Shown in pieces: positions 18,187 through 26,919 of a stretch of DNA of 64,000 bases. Source of the stretch: Enterococcus mundtii (GTDB taxonomy: Bacteria; Bacillota; Bacilli; Lactobacillales; Enterococcaceae); contig NZ_CP018061.1 of the NCBI RefSeq assembly GCF_002813755.1, forward strand, positions 1,416,001 to 1,480,000, given 5' to 3'. Position 1 is the stretch's first letter. The number at the start of each line of letters is the position of its first letter. The notes beneath the pieces are model-generated. The model worked only from the letters and a program-made list of their open reading frames with translations. It searched no databases and had not been told where the DNA came from. The translations under genes were made by a program, and so were the position numbers.

Positions 18187-18714
18187 ATGTATGAACTTAT
18201 TCGAAGTAATTTTCAAAGACATGCTATTTTACGAGCAGCTATTTATATCATTGCTGGTATCGCCATAGTCATCAATCCAACTGCCGTATTTAATTTTGTC
18301 GGCTATCTTATCACTGCTTATTTTGTTTTATTAGGTCTGATCAATTTATTTGAAGCCTATAAAAACAAGCAAAAAACGGGTGCTTGGGGATTTGGACTTT
18401 TCAGTGCAATTGCTTTTCTGATTTTCGGACTGATCGTGTTCTTATTTGCATCAGCAATCGTTTCGATCTTACCAATTCTTTTAGGCTTGATGATTTTGGC
18501 AAATGGCGCATTTCAATTATTCATCAGTTTGAATACGAAATCAAAAGGATGGTCATTATACAGCGTGATTTTACTGATTGGCGGATTGATTTTATTATTT
18601 AATCCATTCCAAAGCTTGATGGTACTTTTCCAAATCTTTGGCGGTATCTTGATCTTTATGGGGATTTCTGAAATCATCAACTACTTTAAAGTAAGAAATA
18701 TGTATGTCAATTGA
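18187..18714 (+). CDS. HdeD-like DUF308 membrane protein
   Basis: A 175-residue protein made almost entirely of six hydrophobic segments in three pairs, with repeated small-residue motifs (YIIAGIAIVINP, SILPILLGLMILANG, GGILIFMGISEII). This matches the DUF308/HdeD acid-resistance-associated membrane family. AAAAAAGGAG precedes the ATG. The role in Gram-positive bacteria is not known. Confidence 0.78.
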   Translation: MYELIRSNFQRHAILRAAIYIIAGIAIVINPTAVFNFVGYLITAYFVLLGLINLFEAYKNKQKTGAWGFGLFSAIAFLIFGLIVFLFASAIVSILPILLGLMILANGAFQLFISLNTKSKGWSLYSVILLIGGLILLFNPFQSLMVLFQIFGGILIFMGISEIINYFKVRNMYVN

Positions 18715-18797
18715 TTAGTTATTTAAATTCGAGGTTGGGCTTAATGCCTAGCCTTTTTTGTCGTGCGCTTTCATCTATCCACACAATGGACGATACT

Positions 18798-18819
18798 ACA
18801 TAAATAACGTTATTTATGT
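18798..18819. promoter_or_regulatory. Perfect 22-bp palindrome upstream of napA
   Basis: Half-site ACATAAATAAC is followed directly by its exact reverse complement. It lies 70 bases before the napA start with GTTATCCT just to the right, a position suited to a repressor site. The regulator is not identified. Confidence 0.55.
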
Positions 18820-18888
18820 TATCCTGTTTAGGAGGTCATTTGACACGAATAAAATAAATTCTTTTTTGAGAAAGGAAGGATGAAAAGA

Positions 18889-20040
18889 ATGGAATTTATA
18901 GGTATTCTCTGTTTGATCTTGTTAGCGACAACCATTGGCTCTCACCTTTCACGGAGGTTTGGTGTACCTGCGGTGATTGGTCAACTACTCGTTGGCGTCT
19001 TGCTTGGTGGTGCGGGTCTGGGATGGGTGCATCCAAATATTCTCGTCCACGATTTTTCAGAAATAGGTGTCATTTTATTGATGTTTTTAGCTGGATTGGA
19101 AAGCGATCTTTCTCTTTTGAAAAAATACTTTCGACCAGGAATGTTCGTTGCTTTATTAGGGATCATACTCCCCGTATTATTTGGTTGGTTGACAGGTGAA
19201 ATTTTCCAAGTGACTAGGAATGAAGCTATCTTCTTTGGAATCATCCTCGCAGCAACTTCTGTAAGTATCTCTGTTGAGGTATTGAAAGAACTTCATGTAG
19301 TCAATACAAAAGAAGGTTCGACTATCTTAGGCGCTTCAGTAGTTGATGACATTCTTGTTGTATTGGTGTTAAGTTTCAGCTTATCATTTTTGACGGGAGA
19401 ATCTGGCAGCAGCCTCCCTTTACCGCTTCTTTTATTGGAGCAAGTGATTTACTTTATTTTTATATTTTTATTAGTCAAATGGATTGCCCCATTTTTGATG
19501 TCACTAGCTGGAAAAATCTATGCTAACTCTGCGATTATCATTGTTTCCTTGGTTTTATGTCTAGGTATGTCCTACATTGCTGATTTGATTGGACTAAGTT
19601 CAGTCATTGGTGCATTTTTTGCAGGGATCGCGGTAAGTCAAACCTCGGTCAAAGAAGAAGTGTATCATAATGTCGAGGCATTAGGTTATGCCGTATTTAT
19701 CCCAGTCTTTTTTGTCAGTGTTGGACTAGAAGTCGATTTCTCTAACTTTGGAGAACAATTGATTTTTATCTTGATCCTAACGACTGTTGCAGTCTTGACT
19801 AAACTTGGTGGTGGTTATCTAGGGGCGAAAGTAGCCGGTTTTTCAACGAATAGTGCCTTTATGGTAGGAGCTGGCATGATCTCACGTGGGGAAATGGCGC
19901 TGATCATTTTACAAATTGGACAACAAAGCCAATTGATTGAAGCAAAATATTATTCTCCACTTGTGATCGTAATCTTATTAAGTACCTTGATCTCTCCATT
20001 GATTCTTAAATACTTTACTAGAAAAGTGTATCATGGGTGA
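18889..20040 (+). CDS. napA: NapA-type Na+/H+ antiporter (CPA2)
   Basis: A 383-residue polytopic membrane protein of the cation:proton antiporter-2 family, very like E. hirae NapA. Features are the start MEFIGILCLILLATTIGSH, the GQLLVGVLLGG segment, the SVVDDILVVLVLS stretch with the paired Asp residues needed for ion exchange, and GLSSVIGAFFAGI. Two in-frame ATGs exist; AAAGGAAGG abuts the first (18880), so the second at 18889 is preferred and gives the canonical N-terminus. It exports sodium and contributes to pH homeostasis. It is a single-gene unit. Confidence 0.88.
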   Translation: MEFIGILCLILLATTIGSHLSRRFGVPAVIGQLLVGVLLGGAGLGWVHPNILVHDFSEIGVILLMFLAGLESDLSLLKKYFRPGMFVALLGIILPVLFGWLTGEIFQVTRNEAIFFGIILAATSVSISVEVLKELHVVNTKEGSTILGASVVDDILVVLVLSFSLSFLTGESGSSLPLPLLLLEQVIYFIFIFLLVKWIAPFLMSLAGKIYANSAIIIVSLVLCLGMSYIADLIGLSSVIGAFFAGIAVSQTSVKEEVYHNVEALGYAVFIPVFFVSVGLEVDFSNFGEQLIFILILTTVAVLTKLGGGYLGAKVAGFSTNSAFMVGAGMISRGEMALIILQIGQQSQLIEAKYYSPLVIVILLSTLISPLILKYFTRKVYHG

Positions 20041-20055
20041 TTCGTTCTCAGATAA

Positions 20056-20108
20056 ATAGAGAGCCTTTCTACTAGATTTTTCGAATCTAATAGAAAGGCT
20101 CTATTTTT
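20056..20108. terminator. Bidirectional terminator after napA
   Basis: An AGAGCCTTTCTA / TAGAAAGGCTCT stem with internal AGATT / AATCT pairing, followed by ATTTTT on the right and preceded by an A-rich stretch. Confidence 0.82.
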
Positions 20109-20110
20109 GA

Positions 20111-20395
20111 TTAAATAATATGCTCTTTGCTATCGTTCCATAACTCTTCTGGCGAGTAATAATCATTTTCATTCAGAACAAGAGTGCCATCTGGTTGAAT
20201 TTCAATGGTCGATCCTACCCAGGTTGTTTGTGAAGCCAATAAACTATTCTTTCTCTTGCCATTTTTCATCGAAAAAGCTTCTGCATGTTCTTTGGCTAAA
20301 TGTGATTTTAAATATCTTGTTTCCCCATTATCAAATTGGATCTTCAACATGCTTGCTGCCATCTCCGCTTTTAATGCTCTTGGAACATCAGTCAT
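20111..20395 (-). CDS. Hypothetical protein, 94 residues
   Basis: A small soluble protein without a recognised domain. It has AAGAGGAGGAGAC directly ahead of its ATG, a normal amino-acid composition and its stop right at the shared terminator, so it is real. The sequence is mixed beta-like (MLKIQFDNGETRYLK, GSTIEIQPDGTLVLNE) with an acidic C-terminus. It is convergent with napA and downstream of nothing; no function is proposed. Confidence 0.7.
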   Translation of the reverse strand: MTDVPRALKAEMAASMLKIQFDNGETRYLKSHLAKEHAEAFSMKNGKRKNSLLASQTTWVGSTIEIQPDGTLVLNENDYYSPEELWNDSKEHII

Positions 20396-20497
20396 TTTGT
20401 CTCCTCCTCTTGTTATTTACACTCGTTTCTATAGACTAGTGTATCACTAGAAAAGGAAAATAACCAATGATTTTGTATCCGATTTCAAACTCTATAT

Positions 20498-22531
20498 TTA
20501 TTGGTAATTTTGGTTCAAATATTGTAATAAAGCAGGCGCTCGATTAGTAGCAGAATCGCCTTCTTCTCTGTTTTCTAACATGCTGATCACCAAGTAGCCA
20601 TTTGTATCAGGATTGATCGCATAAAGGAAACTGTTTTCTTGTCCTTTTTCATCCTGCTTTTCTTTGATTTCAGCTGTTCCTGTTTTCGCGGCAAGCGGAA
20701 TGCCTAGAGCAGCTAAAGAATGTGCAGTTCCGTTAGGATCTTGCACAACGTCGACTAAATCTGGCAAAATCGTTTGGACACTTGATTCACTGATCACATT
20801 TTTCTTATCTTTAGTTTCCTGATCCATGACTAATCGTGGATAAACTAAACTGCCATTATTTGCAAAAACACTATACATCGCAGCTTGTTGGATCGGGTTG
20901 ATCAACAATTGTCCCTGACCATAGCCAGTATCTGCCAACAGAATCTCCGAATTGAATGAGTCTTCATTTGAGATTTGCGCAGGATCCATTTGGATCGGTA
21001 AATCTAGCTCTTCACCGAAAATGAATTGATTCAGTCCTTTTCTAAAGGCTTCTTCCCCCATTTTCAATGTTTCTTGTGCCATATAGATATTATCAGAATA
21101 AACTAAAGCATTTTTCAAGTTCACTTGTGGTACATCACTGACACGTGTCACTTGGTAAGAACCCCAAGAGCTATCTTTTTGCCACTTCAATCCATTGATC
21201 GTTAATATTTCATCTGGATTCAATGTCCCATTATCTAAGCCGATGGCTGCGGTGATCATTTTAAATGTTGAACCCGGAGCATAACCTGTTGCAAAACGGC
21301 TAATAAACGGACGATTGGGATCTTCTTCATAAGCTTTGTAATCGTCCTGTGAAATACCATTCGTCATTTTATTTGGATCATAGCTAGGTGAACTGACAAG
21401 TGCCAACAAATCTCCAGTTTTAGGGGCTGTCGCCACAGTAGAACCTGGTTTTCCATCTAGACTGTCGAATGCCGTTTTTTGCGCATTGGCATCGATCGTC
21501 AACTGGATATCCTGACCATTTTTCACTTCATGTTGAAGCAAGACAGCTTTTTCATTTCCTTCTTCATCTGTCACACTTAATTTCCCACCGTTCGTTCCTC
21601 TTAATTCTTTGTCATAAGCCATCTCTAAGCCCGAACGCCCGATTTTTCCTGTGCTACTCAACTCAGGATTTTTTTCAATATCTTCTGCGGTGATATCTCC
21701 TACGTAACCAATCAATTGGGCAGCGGCTTCCCCTAACGGATAATAACGACCGTCAACTTCTTGGATCGTTGCTCCACTTGGAAGTTCTGGTGTTTCCCCT
21801 TCAATGATCTTTAAAGGAACAAAGTAATCGGGTTGGACCCAACCTTGAGAAATCGCCTGTTCAATACTGTCTTCAGTCAAATCGAAGGCTTCAGCGATTG
21901 CTTTGATATTTGTTGTTTTTTCCTCACCCTCACCTAATTTTGCAGGTACGACACCTAATTGTTTTAATTTTCCGGTCGTGGCTAAGGGCTGTTTATTGCG
22001 GTCCAAGATTTCACCACGAGCCGCTATGTCTGTGCTTAAGCTGACTTTATCTTGCCCTTCCATTTGCGGAAAAATCAAATTAGGTTGCCAATTGATTTTG
22101 GTTTGATCTCCTTCTTGCGACAAGGTTCCTTCGTATGCTAAGTCTTTCAATTCACCTAGCGTCGTATTCATTTTAGCTTTATACGTAAATTCATACGTAT
22201 CATTCTCTTTTTTCGTCACGGATAAATCTGAGAGTTTGATCCCTCTGATTTCTGCTGCACCATAAATATTTTGATATTTCTCTAAAATATCTTGTTCAGT
22301 AAGATCACTACCGTTTTCTACTTGAAGTGATTTCACCGCTTCTTCATAATTTTCCTGGTTCAGAGAGTCGATAAATCCTTCAATCGTTTTTTCTCCAGCT
22401 TTTACCGCTTGTTGTTCCTGGACGTGTTGATAATAAAAGAAGCCACCACCAGCTGCTGCAAGCAAGACGACGATTCCCGCTCCAATATAGATGCCAGTCG
22501 ATTTTTTCTTTTGTCTGTCACTCCTCTTCAT
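20498..22531 (-). CDS. pbp5: Class B penicillin-binding protein 5 (low-affinity transpeptidase)
   Basis: A 677-residue membrane-anchored D,D-transpeptidase of the PBP5/PBP2a group, able to crosslink peptidoglycan when other PBPs are blocked by beta-lactams. Order: short cytoplasmic start, one membrane segment (about 13-33), MecA_N-like domain (about 35-150), dimerisation domain, transpeptidase domain with STFK (421), SDN (479-481) and KTGT (616). At the positions equal to E. faecium 485 and 629 it has Met and Glu, and there is no insertion after residue 466, all the states known from susceptible E. faecium alleles. It lies downstream of psr. Confidence 0.94.
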   Translation of the reverse strand: MKRSDRQKKKSTGIYIGAGIVVLLAAAGGGFFYYQHVQEQQAVKAGEKTIEGFIDSLNQENYEEAVKSLQVENGSDLTEQDILEKYQNIYGAAEIRGIKLSDLSVTKKENDTYEFTYKAKMNTTLGELKDLAYEGTLSQEGDQTKINWQPNLIFPQMEGQDKVSLSTDIAARGEILDRNKQPLATTGKLKQLGVVPAKLGEGEEKTTNIKAIAEAFDLTEDSIEQAISQGWVQPDYFVPLKIIEGETPELPSGATIQEVDGRYYPLGEAAAQLIGYVGDITAEDIEKNPELSSTGKIGRSGLEMAYDKELRGTNGGKLSVTDEEGNEKAVLLQHEVKNGQDIQLTIDANAQKTAFDSLDGKPGSTVATAPKTGDLLALVSSPSYDPNKMTNGISQDDYKAYEEDPNRPFISRFATGYAPGSTFKMITAAIGLDNGTLNPDEILTINGLKWQKDSSWGSYQVTRVSDVPQVNLKNALVYSDNIYMAQETLKMGEEAFRKGLNQFIFGEELDLPIQMDPAQISNEDSFNSEILLADTGYGQGQLLINPIQQAAMYSVFANNGSLVYPRLVMDQETKDKKNVISESSVQTILPDLVDVVQDPNGTAHSLAALGIPLAAKTGTAEIKEKQDEKGQENSFLYAINPDTNGYLVISMLENREEGDSATNRAPALLQYLNQNYQ

Positions 22532-22842
22532 GTTTTGAATACCTCTCTTTATTAAAAGTACGAATCAAAGATATTCTAACACATGGAAGGGGAAATAGAA
22601 TAGCAGCCCAAATGATTCTTAATCAGTACTGTTCTTATATTAACTTTATTTTAATCAAAAATAGAGAGTGGGACATTTGCCCTCTCGCATTTGCTAAAAT
22701 CGAATAAACGGTGGGGACAGATGTAACTTCATAGGAAATAAGGCACCATCCATAAAAATTTGAGGAACAATTTTCGTGGATGGTGCCTTATTTATTGAGG
22801 CTAAACACTTATGCCTCGATCTCTATCAATATAGTCATTTAG
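22532..22842 (-). other. Intergenic region between psr and pbp5
   Basis: The 311 bases hold the psr terminator (22735-22795), a small GAGGC/GCCTC hairpin next to the psr stop (22796-22818) and an inverted repeat GAGAGTGGG / CCCTCTC (22666-22687). No gene is seen. A pbp5 promoter must lie here, but no convincing -35/-10 pair stands out. The ftsW-like gene that I recall between psr and pbp5 in E. faecium is absent. Confidence 0.5.
22735..22795 (-). terminator. Hairpin terminator downstream of psr
   Basis: A long inverted repeat, AAGGCACCATCCA / TGGATGGTGCCTT, with inner AAATT/AATTTT pairing; TTATTT follows on both strands. It separates psr from pbp5. Confidence 0.7.
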
Positions 22843-23724
22843 TTATTTATCTAAAAACTCGTGTATCGCTTGTTGATTTTTAGTTAAGTCGATTTCCAAG
22901 ACACTACCAGCTGGTGTATTATCATTGAAGTCCCAACTTTTATCAACGGGCACGGATAGTGTATCGATTTTCTTCTCGTCATTTAGGAAATCTAACCCAC
23001 AATCTAACAGAACACTTTCCGGTAGATTTGTTTGGATACTACCTAAAAGTTTACCGATCGCCTTAGGTAATTTGATGATCGATGTGACATCTTTCAATTG
23101 ACTGGCTACCGCCTCAACAACTTGTTGTTGTCTACGGATACGTCCAAAATCACCTTCTTCATCTTCACGAAAACGAGCATATTGTAGCAAGGTATTTCCG
23201 TCCATCGTTTGCTTTCCTTTTTTGATAGCTACCCCATCTAAATCTAAATCTTTTTCTGCATCGATCGTTACGCCATCTGGAAACAATTCATCGATACAAT
23301 CAATAAAATCTTGAAACGTAATACTTGCATAATAAGGGGTCTCCAACTTGAAATTTTCTTGTAAGGTTTGGTTCAATAAGTCGATACCACCATAAGAATA
23401 GGCAGCGTTGATCTTATTCATTCCATAACCAGGAATAGAGACGTAAGAATCTCTCATGATAGAAATCAATTTGGCTTGTTTGGTCTTTTGATCATATTGG
23501 GCGACCATCAAAGAATCTGAACGGCCATTTTCTTCTTTTGATCGTGCATCAGAACCGATCAATGCCACATTGATGATCGATGGGACATCTTGTGCATTGA
23601 CTTTCTCAACTGTTGCAGATTGTTTCACTGATGAGAACCCTTGAATAAATTCAAAAGAAAAAAAGCCAATGACCATTGCAAGTACTAACAAGATACTTAA
23701 TACGATTTTTTGAAATGGTTTCAT
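22843..23724 (-). CDS. psr: LytR-CpsA-Psr family protein Psr
   Basis: A 293-residue protein with a short cytoplasmic end, one membrane segment (about 7-25) and an extracytoplasmic LCP domain. Visible LCP features are NVALIGSDAR, GRSDSLMVAQ, SIMRDSYVSIPGYG (the conserved Arg of the phosphate pocket), KINAAYSYGG and QYARFREDEEGDFGRIRRQQ. LCP enzymes transfer undecaprenyl-linked polymers to peptidoglycan. It was first described in enterococci as a putative repressor of PBP5 synthesis; that role was later questioned. Length equals the E. hirae protein I recall. Confidence 0.9.
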   Translation of the reverse strand: MKPFQKIVLSILLVLAMVIGFFSFEFIQGFSSVKQSATVEKVNAQDVPSIINVALIGSDARSKEENGRSDSLMVAQYDQKTKQAKLISIMRDSYVSIPGYGMNKINAAYSYGGIDLLNQTLQENFKLETPYYASITFQDFIDCIDELFPDGVTIDAEKDLDLDGVAIKKGKQTMDGNTLLQYARFREDEEGDFGRIRRQQQVVEAVASQLKDVTSIIKLPKAIGKLLGSIQTNLPESVLLDCGLDFLNDEKKIDTLSVPVDKSWDFNDNTPAGSVLEIDLTKNQQAIHEFLDK

Positions 23725-23787
23725 TCAGTTGACCCTTCCTTTCAAACTCTTCTACTTGAAACGTGTAGCTTTGTCTATTATGATGAG

Positions 23788-23943
23788 TCAAGTAAAGAGT
23801 TTATTCTCTTTCATGTCTTTCGGTCGATTGAGCTGCAACTCGTCGACCTTTTTTGTTTGTCTATCTGGTTTATTTCGTGCAGCATTCTTTGTAGTGATAT
23901 GAATACCTCTGTTGATAAAATCAAATAGCTTGTTCCAGCGCAT
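23788..23943 (-). CDS. 51-residue ORF downstream of the M-box riboswitch
   Basis: Starts at an ATG with GAAAGGGG close upstream and ends 63 bases before psr. The product is basic and hydrophilic (MRWNKLFDFINRGIHITTKN at the start, then many Lys/Arg/Asp) with no membrane segment. M-box riboswitches normally precede Mg2+ transporter genes, whose products can start with a short basic tail, so this may be the remaining 5' end of such a gene or a genuine small protein. I do not recognise it. Confidence 0.45.
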   Translation of the reverse strand: MRWNKLFDFINRGIHITTKNAARNKPDRQTKKVDELQLNRPKDMKENKLFT

Positions 23944-24003
23944 CCCCTTTCTTCTCCAGACACAAGTTAGGCAAAGCGAGCAAAAAAGGGAAAGAAAGCA
24001 TAA

Positions 24004-24043
24004 GAAAAGGCCAGAAACCTTTTCGAACAAGATTTCTGACCTA
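24004..24043 (-). terminator. Riboswitch-controlled terminator
   Basis: On the minus strand GGTCAGAAATC / GGTTTCTGGCC forms a stem followed by a T-rich tract (TTTTCTTATG, then more T). It comes directly after the M-box aptamer and before the 51-residue ORF, where the Mg2+-responsive terminator is expected. Confidence 0.7.
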
Positions 24044-24054
24044 GCATCATCTCA

Positions 24055-24207
24055 TCGTCCGAGTTTTAGCACTATACAACGTAAAGAACGTATTCTTAGC
24101 TATTGGAAAAAGCCTTAATCCGACAATTCCTGTTTGACCCATTGGCGTCTTTCGACGTTTCTGGGCAATAGCCTATGTTTGTATAGGAGCCTCACCTAAC
24201 AAGGTTA
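24055..24207 (-). promoter_or_regulatory. M-box (ykoK) magnesium riboswitch
   Basis: The minus strand reads GTTAGGTGAGGCTCCTATAC, then ACATAGGCTATTGCCCAGAA, a CGTCGAAAGACG hairpin, CCAATGGGTCAA, ACAGGAATTGTCGGATTAAG, CTTTTTCCAATAGCTAAG and finally GTATAGTGCTAAAACTCGGA. These are the conserved blocks of the M-box in their proper order. Mg2+ binding is known to favour the downstream terminator, so expression of what follows should rise when Mg2+ is scarce. Confidence 0.92.
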
Positions 24208-24233
24208 GTACTTATTTGATTTTCACAAAATTT

Positions 24234-24262
24234 ATCATATTCCTCTTCGCATCGATAATCAA
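24234..24262 (-). promoter_or_regulatory. Promoter of the M-box transcript
   Basis: Minus-strand -35 TTGATT (24257-24262) and -10 TATGAT (24234-24239) with a 17-base spacer, about 27 bases before the conserved start of the aptamer. Confidence 0.65.
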
Positions 24263-24372
24263 TAAAATAAAGAATAAAATAACTAAATTAAACTTTATTT
24301 AATAAATATGAGGATATCATTTGATCCATAAATCATTTTTACGTTAGAAAAAACTGCGTTATCGACGTACAT

Positions 24373-24987
24373 TTATTCCGGACGCAACAAGCGAATGATC
24401 TCACCTAACTTTCCGTAGTCGTTTCCTGCTAAGCGACTGATTGGTTGTAACTGTTTCGGATCAATATAGCCTGTTTGTTCATCATAAACAGCTTCACTTA
24501 TTTGATAAGTAGAAATTTGCAGTAAAAATAAATCAGCGGTCGTTTCTTGTTTTTTTTTGATCGGCACGTGTTGGTATAGTGTCGTTTCAAAGGCAATACT
24601 TGCTTCATTGATCCTTGGGACGCTGATAGTATCTGATTCGGAAGTAGTGAAAGAAGTCAACGTCAATTCACTTTCTTCGCTCGATAAGCTAGCAGCTGTC
24701 TGATTAGCATCTACCAGAATTCTTTCGTCTAGAACATGGATCACTGCTTCTTTTGTATCGATAAGATGTTTTGCCGTATCTTTCCACTCCCCATTTTTTC
24801 TTTGGATAGCTAAAGAAAGAATCGGTGGATTTGAACTAACAATATTGAAGTAACTAAATGGTGCAACATTGGTCACTCCTTGTAAAGATCTTGTTGCAAC
24901 CACTGCCACCGGACGAGGGATAACTGAACCGATCAATAGTTTATAATTTTCTCTTTCTGTTAAGTCTGAAGGTACTCGTTTGAACAT
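24373..24987 (-). CDS. Flavin reductase-like FMN-binding split-barrel protein
   Basis: A 204-residue protein of the DIM6/NTAB flavin reductase family. The segments GSVIPRPVAVVATRS, NVAPFSYFNIVSSNPPILSLAIQR and DTAKHLIDTKEAVIHVLDE are typical of the FMN-binding split barrel; the C-terminal YIDPKQLQPISRLAGNDYGKLG is common to this subfamily. The electron acceptor is unknown. It stands alone, with no partner oxygenase nearby. Confidence 0.82.
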   Translation of the reverse strand: MFKRVPSDLTERENYKLLIGSVIPRPVAVVATRSLQGVTNVAPFSYFNIVSSNPPILSLAIQRKNGEWKDTAKHLIDTKEAVIHVLDERILVDANQTAASLSSEESELTLTSFTTSESDTISVPRINEASIAFETTLYQHVPIKKKQETTADLFLLQISTYQISEAVYDEQTGYIDPKQLQPISRLAGNDYGKLGEIIRLLRPE

Positions 24988-25091
24988 TTCTTTTCCTACT
25001 TTCTGGTTGAATGACCATTTCTGATGATAATCATGGTATCGAACAATCTAAAGCATTGTCAACTAAACGTTCTTACTACTAGCTTTTTTGA

Positions 25092-25130
25092 TACAAAAAC
25101 ACCCAGTGCAGTTAGATGCACTGAGTGTGA
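25092..25130 (-). terminator. Terminator of the LPMO gene
   Basis: Minus-strand ACACTCAGTGCA / TGCACTGGGTGT stem with a six-base loop followed by TTTTTG. Confidence 0.78.
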
Positions 25131-25136
25131 ATTTGA

Positions 25137-26480
25137 TTATTTCAAGCGGAATAATGTCGGCGCTTGATTTGGAGACCATGTTACATCACCAAAGTTAAAA
25201 TGTGTTACAAGGGTTGTGTATACTCGTCCTTGGAAGCTTACTTCTTCGTTTGCAGTATAAAGTTCCGGTGAAGACATAGAACCTAATCTCCATTCACGGA
25301 CACCTTCGATTGTTTCATCTTGTTTCGTTGTCACTAATAGAGTGTTACTTGCGTCTGAAACTTCGTCTGTAGTACTGATTGCACGTACCACGTATGAATA
25401 GGTTGTACCAGAAGCTAAGTTCTCATCTGTGTAACTCGTAGATGGTGTTGAAGCCACTAACTGACCATTACGATAAATATCATATTGTTTGATTCCTTGT
25501 GTATGTGTTGAAGCTCCCCACATCAATGATACGCTTGAAGTCGTTTCACCCATTGAATGTAAGTTTTTAGGAGCAGTTGGTTTTTCTTCCGCAGTTGTCG
25601 CTCTAGTTGTTACTGAAATCGTTGTTTTGTCAGATGTCAATCCAGTTTGGCTAACTGCTTCGATCTCATAGTTGTAGGTTGTTTCTTCATTTAGTCCTGC
25701 ATCTTTAAATTCTGGATCATTTGTATTGCCAACTAATTCACCGTCACGGTAAACGTTATATGATACAGTATTTGCTTGTCCATTCCATGCTAATTCTACA
25801 GAAGAAGCAGTCACATTTTCAGCACGTACATTTTGAGGAGCCTGAGGTTTCACAGGAATAGCTGAATCACCTTTTACATCCACGTCAATCACGTTATAGA
25901 ATGCATTAGCTGTGTCCGCTACATCCCAAACAGCTAAAATCACATGGTAACCTAAACGATCACTTGGTACGTTGATTGCGTGTGGTGTCGTTGATGCTGG
26001 TGTTCCATTATGGTTGATTGTACCGATCAATTCAAAATCAGAACGTTCCAATTTATCATTTGGGTTCCAGTCAGCTTTCGTCATATAATAATGCCATTTT
26101 GTCGTCGCATGTCCGACAGTATAGCGCCATGTAAATAAATTCGCACCTTGGTTGATTCCTTGTTTTGTCCATAAAGTTGAGGTTTGTTGATCAAGATTGA
26201 AATCACCAAGCGAACCACCTGCTGATGCAATTTGTCCATCGGCTGGTCCAGCTTGTGGGTATCCTTTTAATGCTTCTAAAGATTGAGGTTCGTTGATAAC
26301 AGCCCCATATTTTTGAAAAGCAGCAGTCCAGTTTGAATTTCTGTCTAAATGTCCTTGATACCCACGACTGATAGGAGACTGTACATATCCATGTGCAGAT
26401 GCTTCATTCCCACCAATTGCTAAGCTTGCTCCAAATAAAATACTTGAGCATAAAATGGTTCCTAAAATTTGTTTTTTCAT
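25137..26480 (-). CDS. Secreted chitin-active lytic polysaccharide monooxygenase (AA10) with FnIII and CBM5/12 domains
   Basis: A 447-residue secreted copper enzyme that oxidatively cleaves chitin-type glycans. The signal peptide ends ASA, so mature protein starts with His (HGYVQSPISRGY), the first copper-brace ligand; the second His is in TVGHATTKWHYY. After the AA10 domain come two fibronectin type III domains (about 210-300 and 305-390) and a C-terminal chitin-binding module (VREWRLG to FGDVTWSPNQAP). The ATG at 26480 follows GGAGGGAAAC; the longer frame adds only four residues. GbpA-like enzymes also support adhesion and virulence. Confidence 0.93.
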   Translation of the reverse strand: MKKQILGTILCSSILFGASLAIGGNEASAHGYVQSPISRGYQGHLDRNSNWTAAFQKYGAVINEPQSLEALKGYPQAGPADGQIASAGGSLGDFNLDQQTSTLWTKQGINQGANLFTWRYTVGHATTKWHYYMTKADWNPNDKLERSDFELIGTINHNGTPASTTPHAINVPSDRLGYHVILAVWDVADTANAFYNVIDVDVKGDSAIPVKPQAPQNVRAENVTASSVELAWNGQANTVSYNVYRDGELVGNTNDPEFKDAGLNEETTYNYEIEAVSQTGLTSDKTTISVTTRATTAEEKPTAPKNLHSMGETTSSVSLMWGASTHTQGIKQYDIYRNGQLVASTPSTSYTDENLASGTTYSYVVRAISTTDEVSDASNTLLVTTKQDETIEGVREWRLGSMSSPELYTANEEVSFQGRVYTTLVTHFNFGDVTWSPNQAPTLFRLK

Positions 26481-26919
26481 GTTTCCCTCCATAATTAACG
26501 ATTAATATAGATAACTCCAGATTTTTCAAAAAAATTCTATTATGTATTTGCTTTTGTTATCTTAAATTAAGAATAACAGACAGATATGATTAAATCTAAC
26601 CGGTTATTACCGCAAGCAAGGTAATAATAAATTACAAAAAAAATGTTAAAACACCGTACAAAATGTTGTATAAACAAGATTTTATGGACGTATTTTAGTA
26701 ATAGATATTCCAAAAAAATATTACTTGTTTCTATTCTTAATTTTTTTATTATAAATTAACAAAGTTTGAATGATTCAATTTTCGTTATTTCTTATTTGTA
26801 AAAAAAACTATAACTCTAGCTATAATAACATCTATCCCCTTGCTCTTTTGCTGGTGTAAGTTCATTCATTTGCGGTATCAATTGCTTCATCATATGATGA
26901 TACAAAGGGGGGTGTATGT
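26481..26919. other. Divergent intergenic region between the LPMO and ankyrin lipoprotein genes
   Basis: The 439 AT-rich bases contain both divergent promoters. An inverted repeat TTATTACC / GGTAATAA with an eight-base spacer (26604-26627) may be an operator, and TATAAT (26820-26825) is a -10 candidate for the rightward gene. No further gene is seen. Confidence 0.45.

Noticed and set aside
23912-24118. 68-codon plus-strand frame over the M-box.
   Set aside because: It runs through the complement of a highly structured riboswitch and terminator and has no ribosome binding site.
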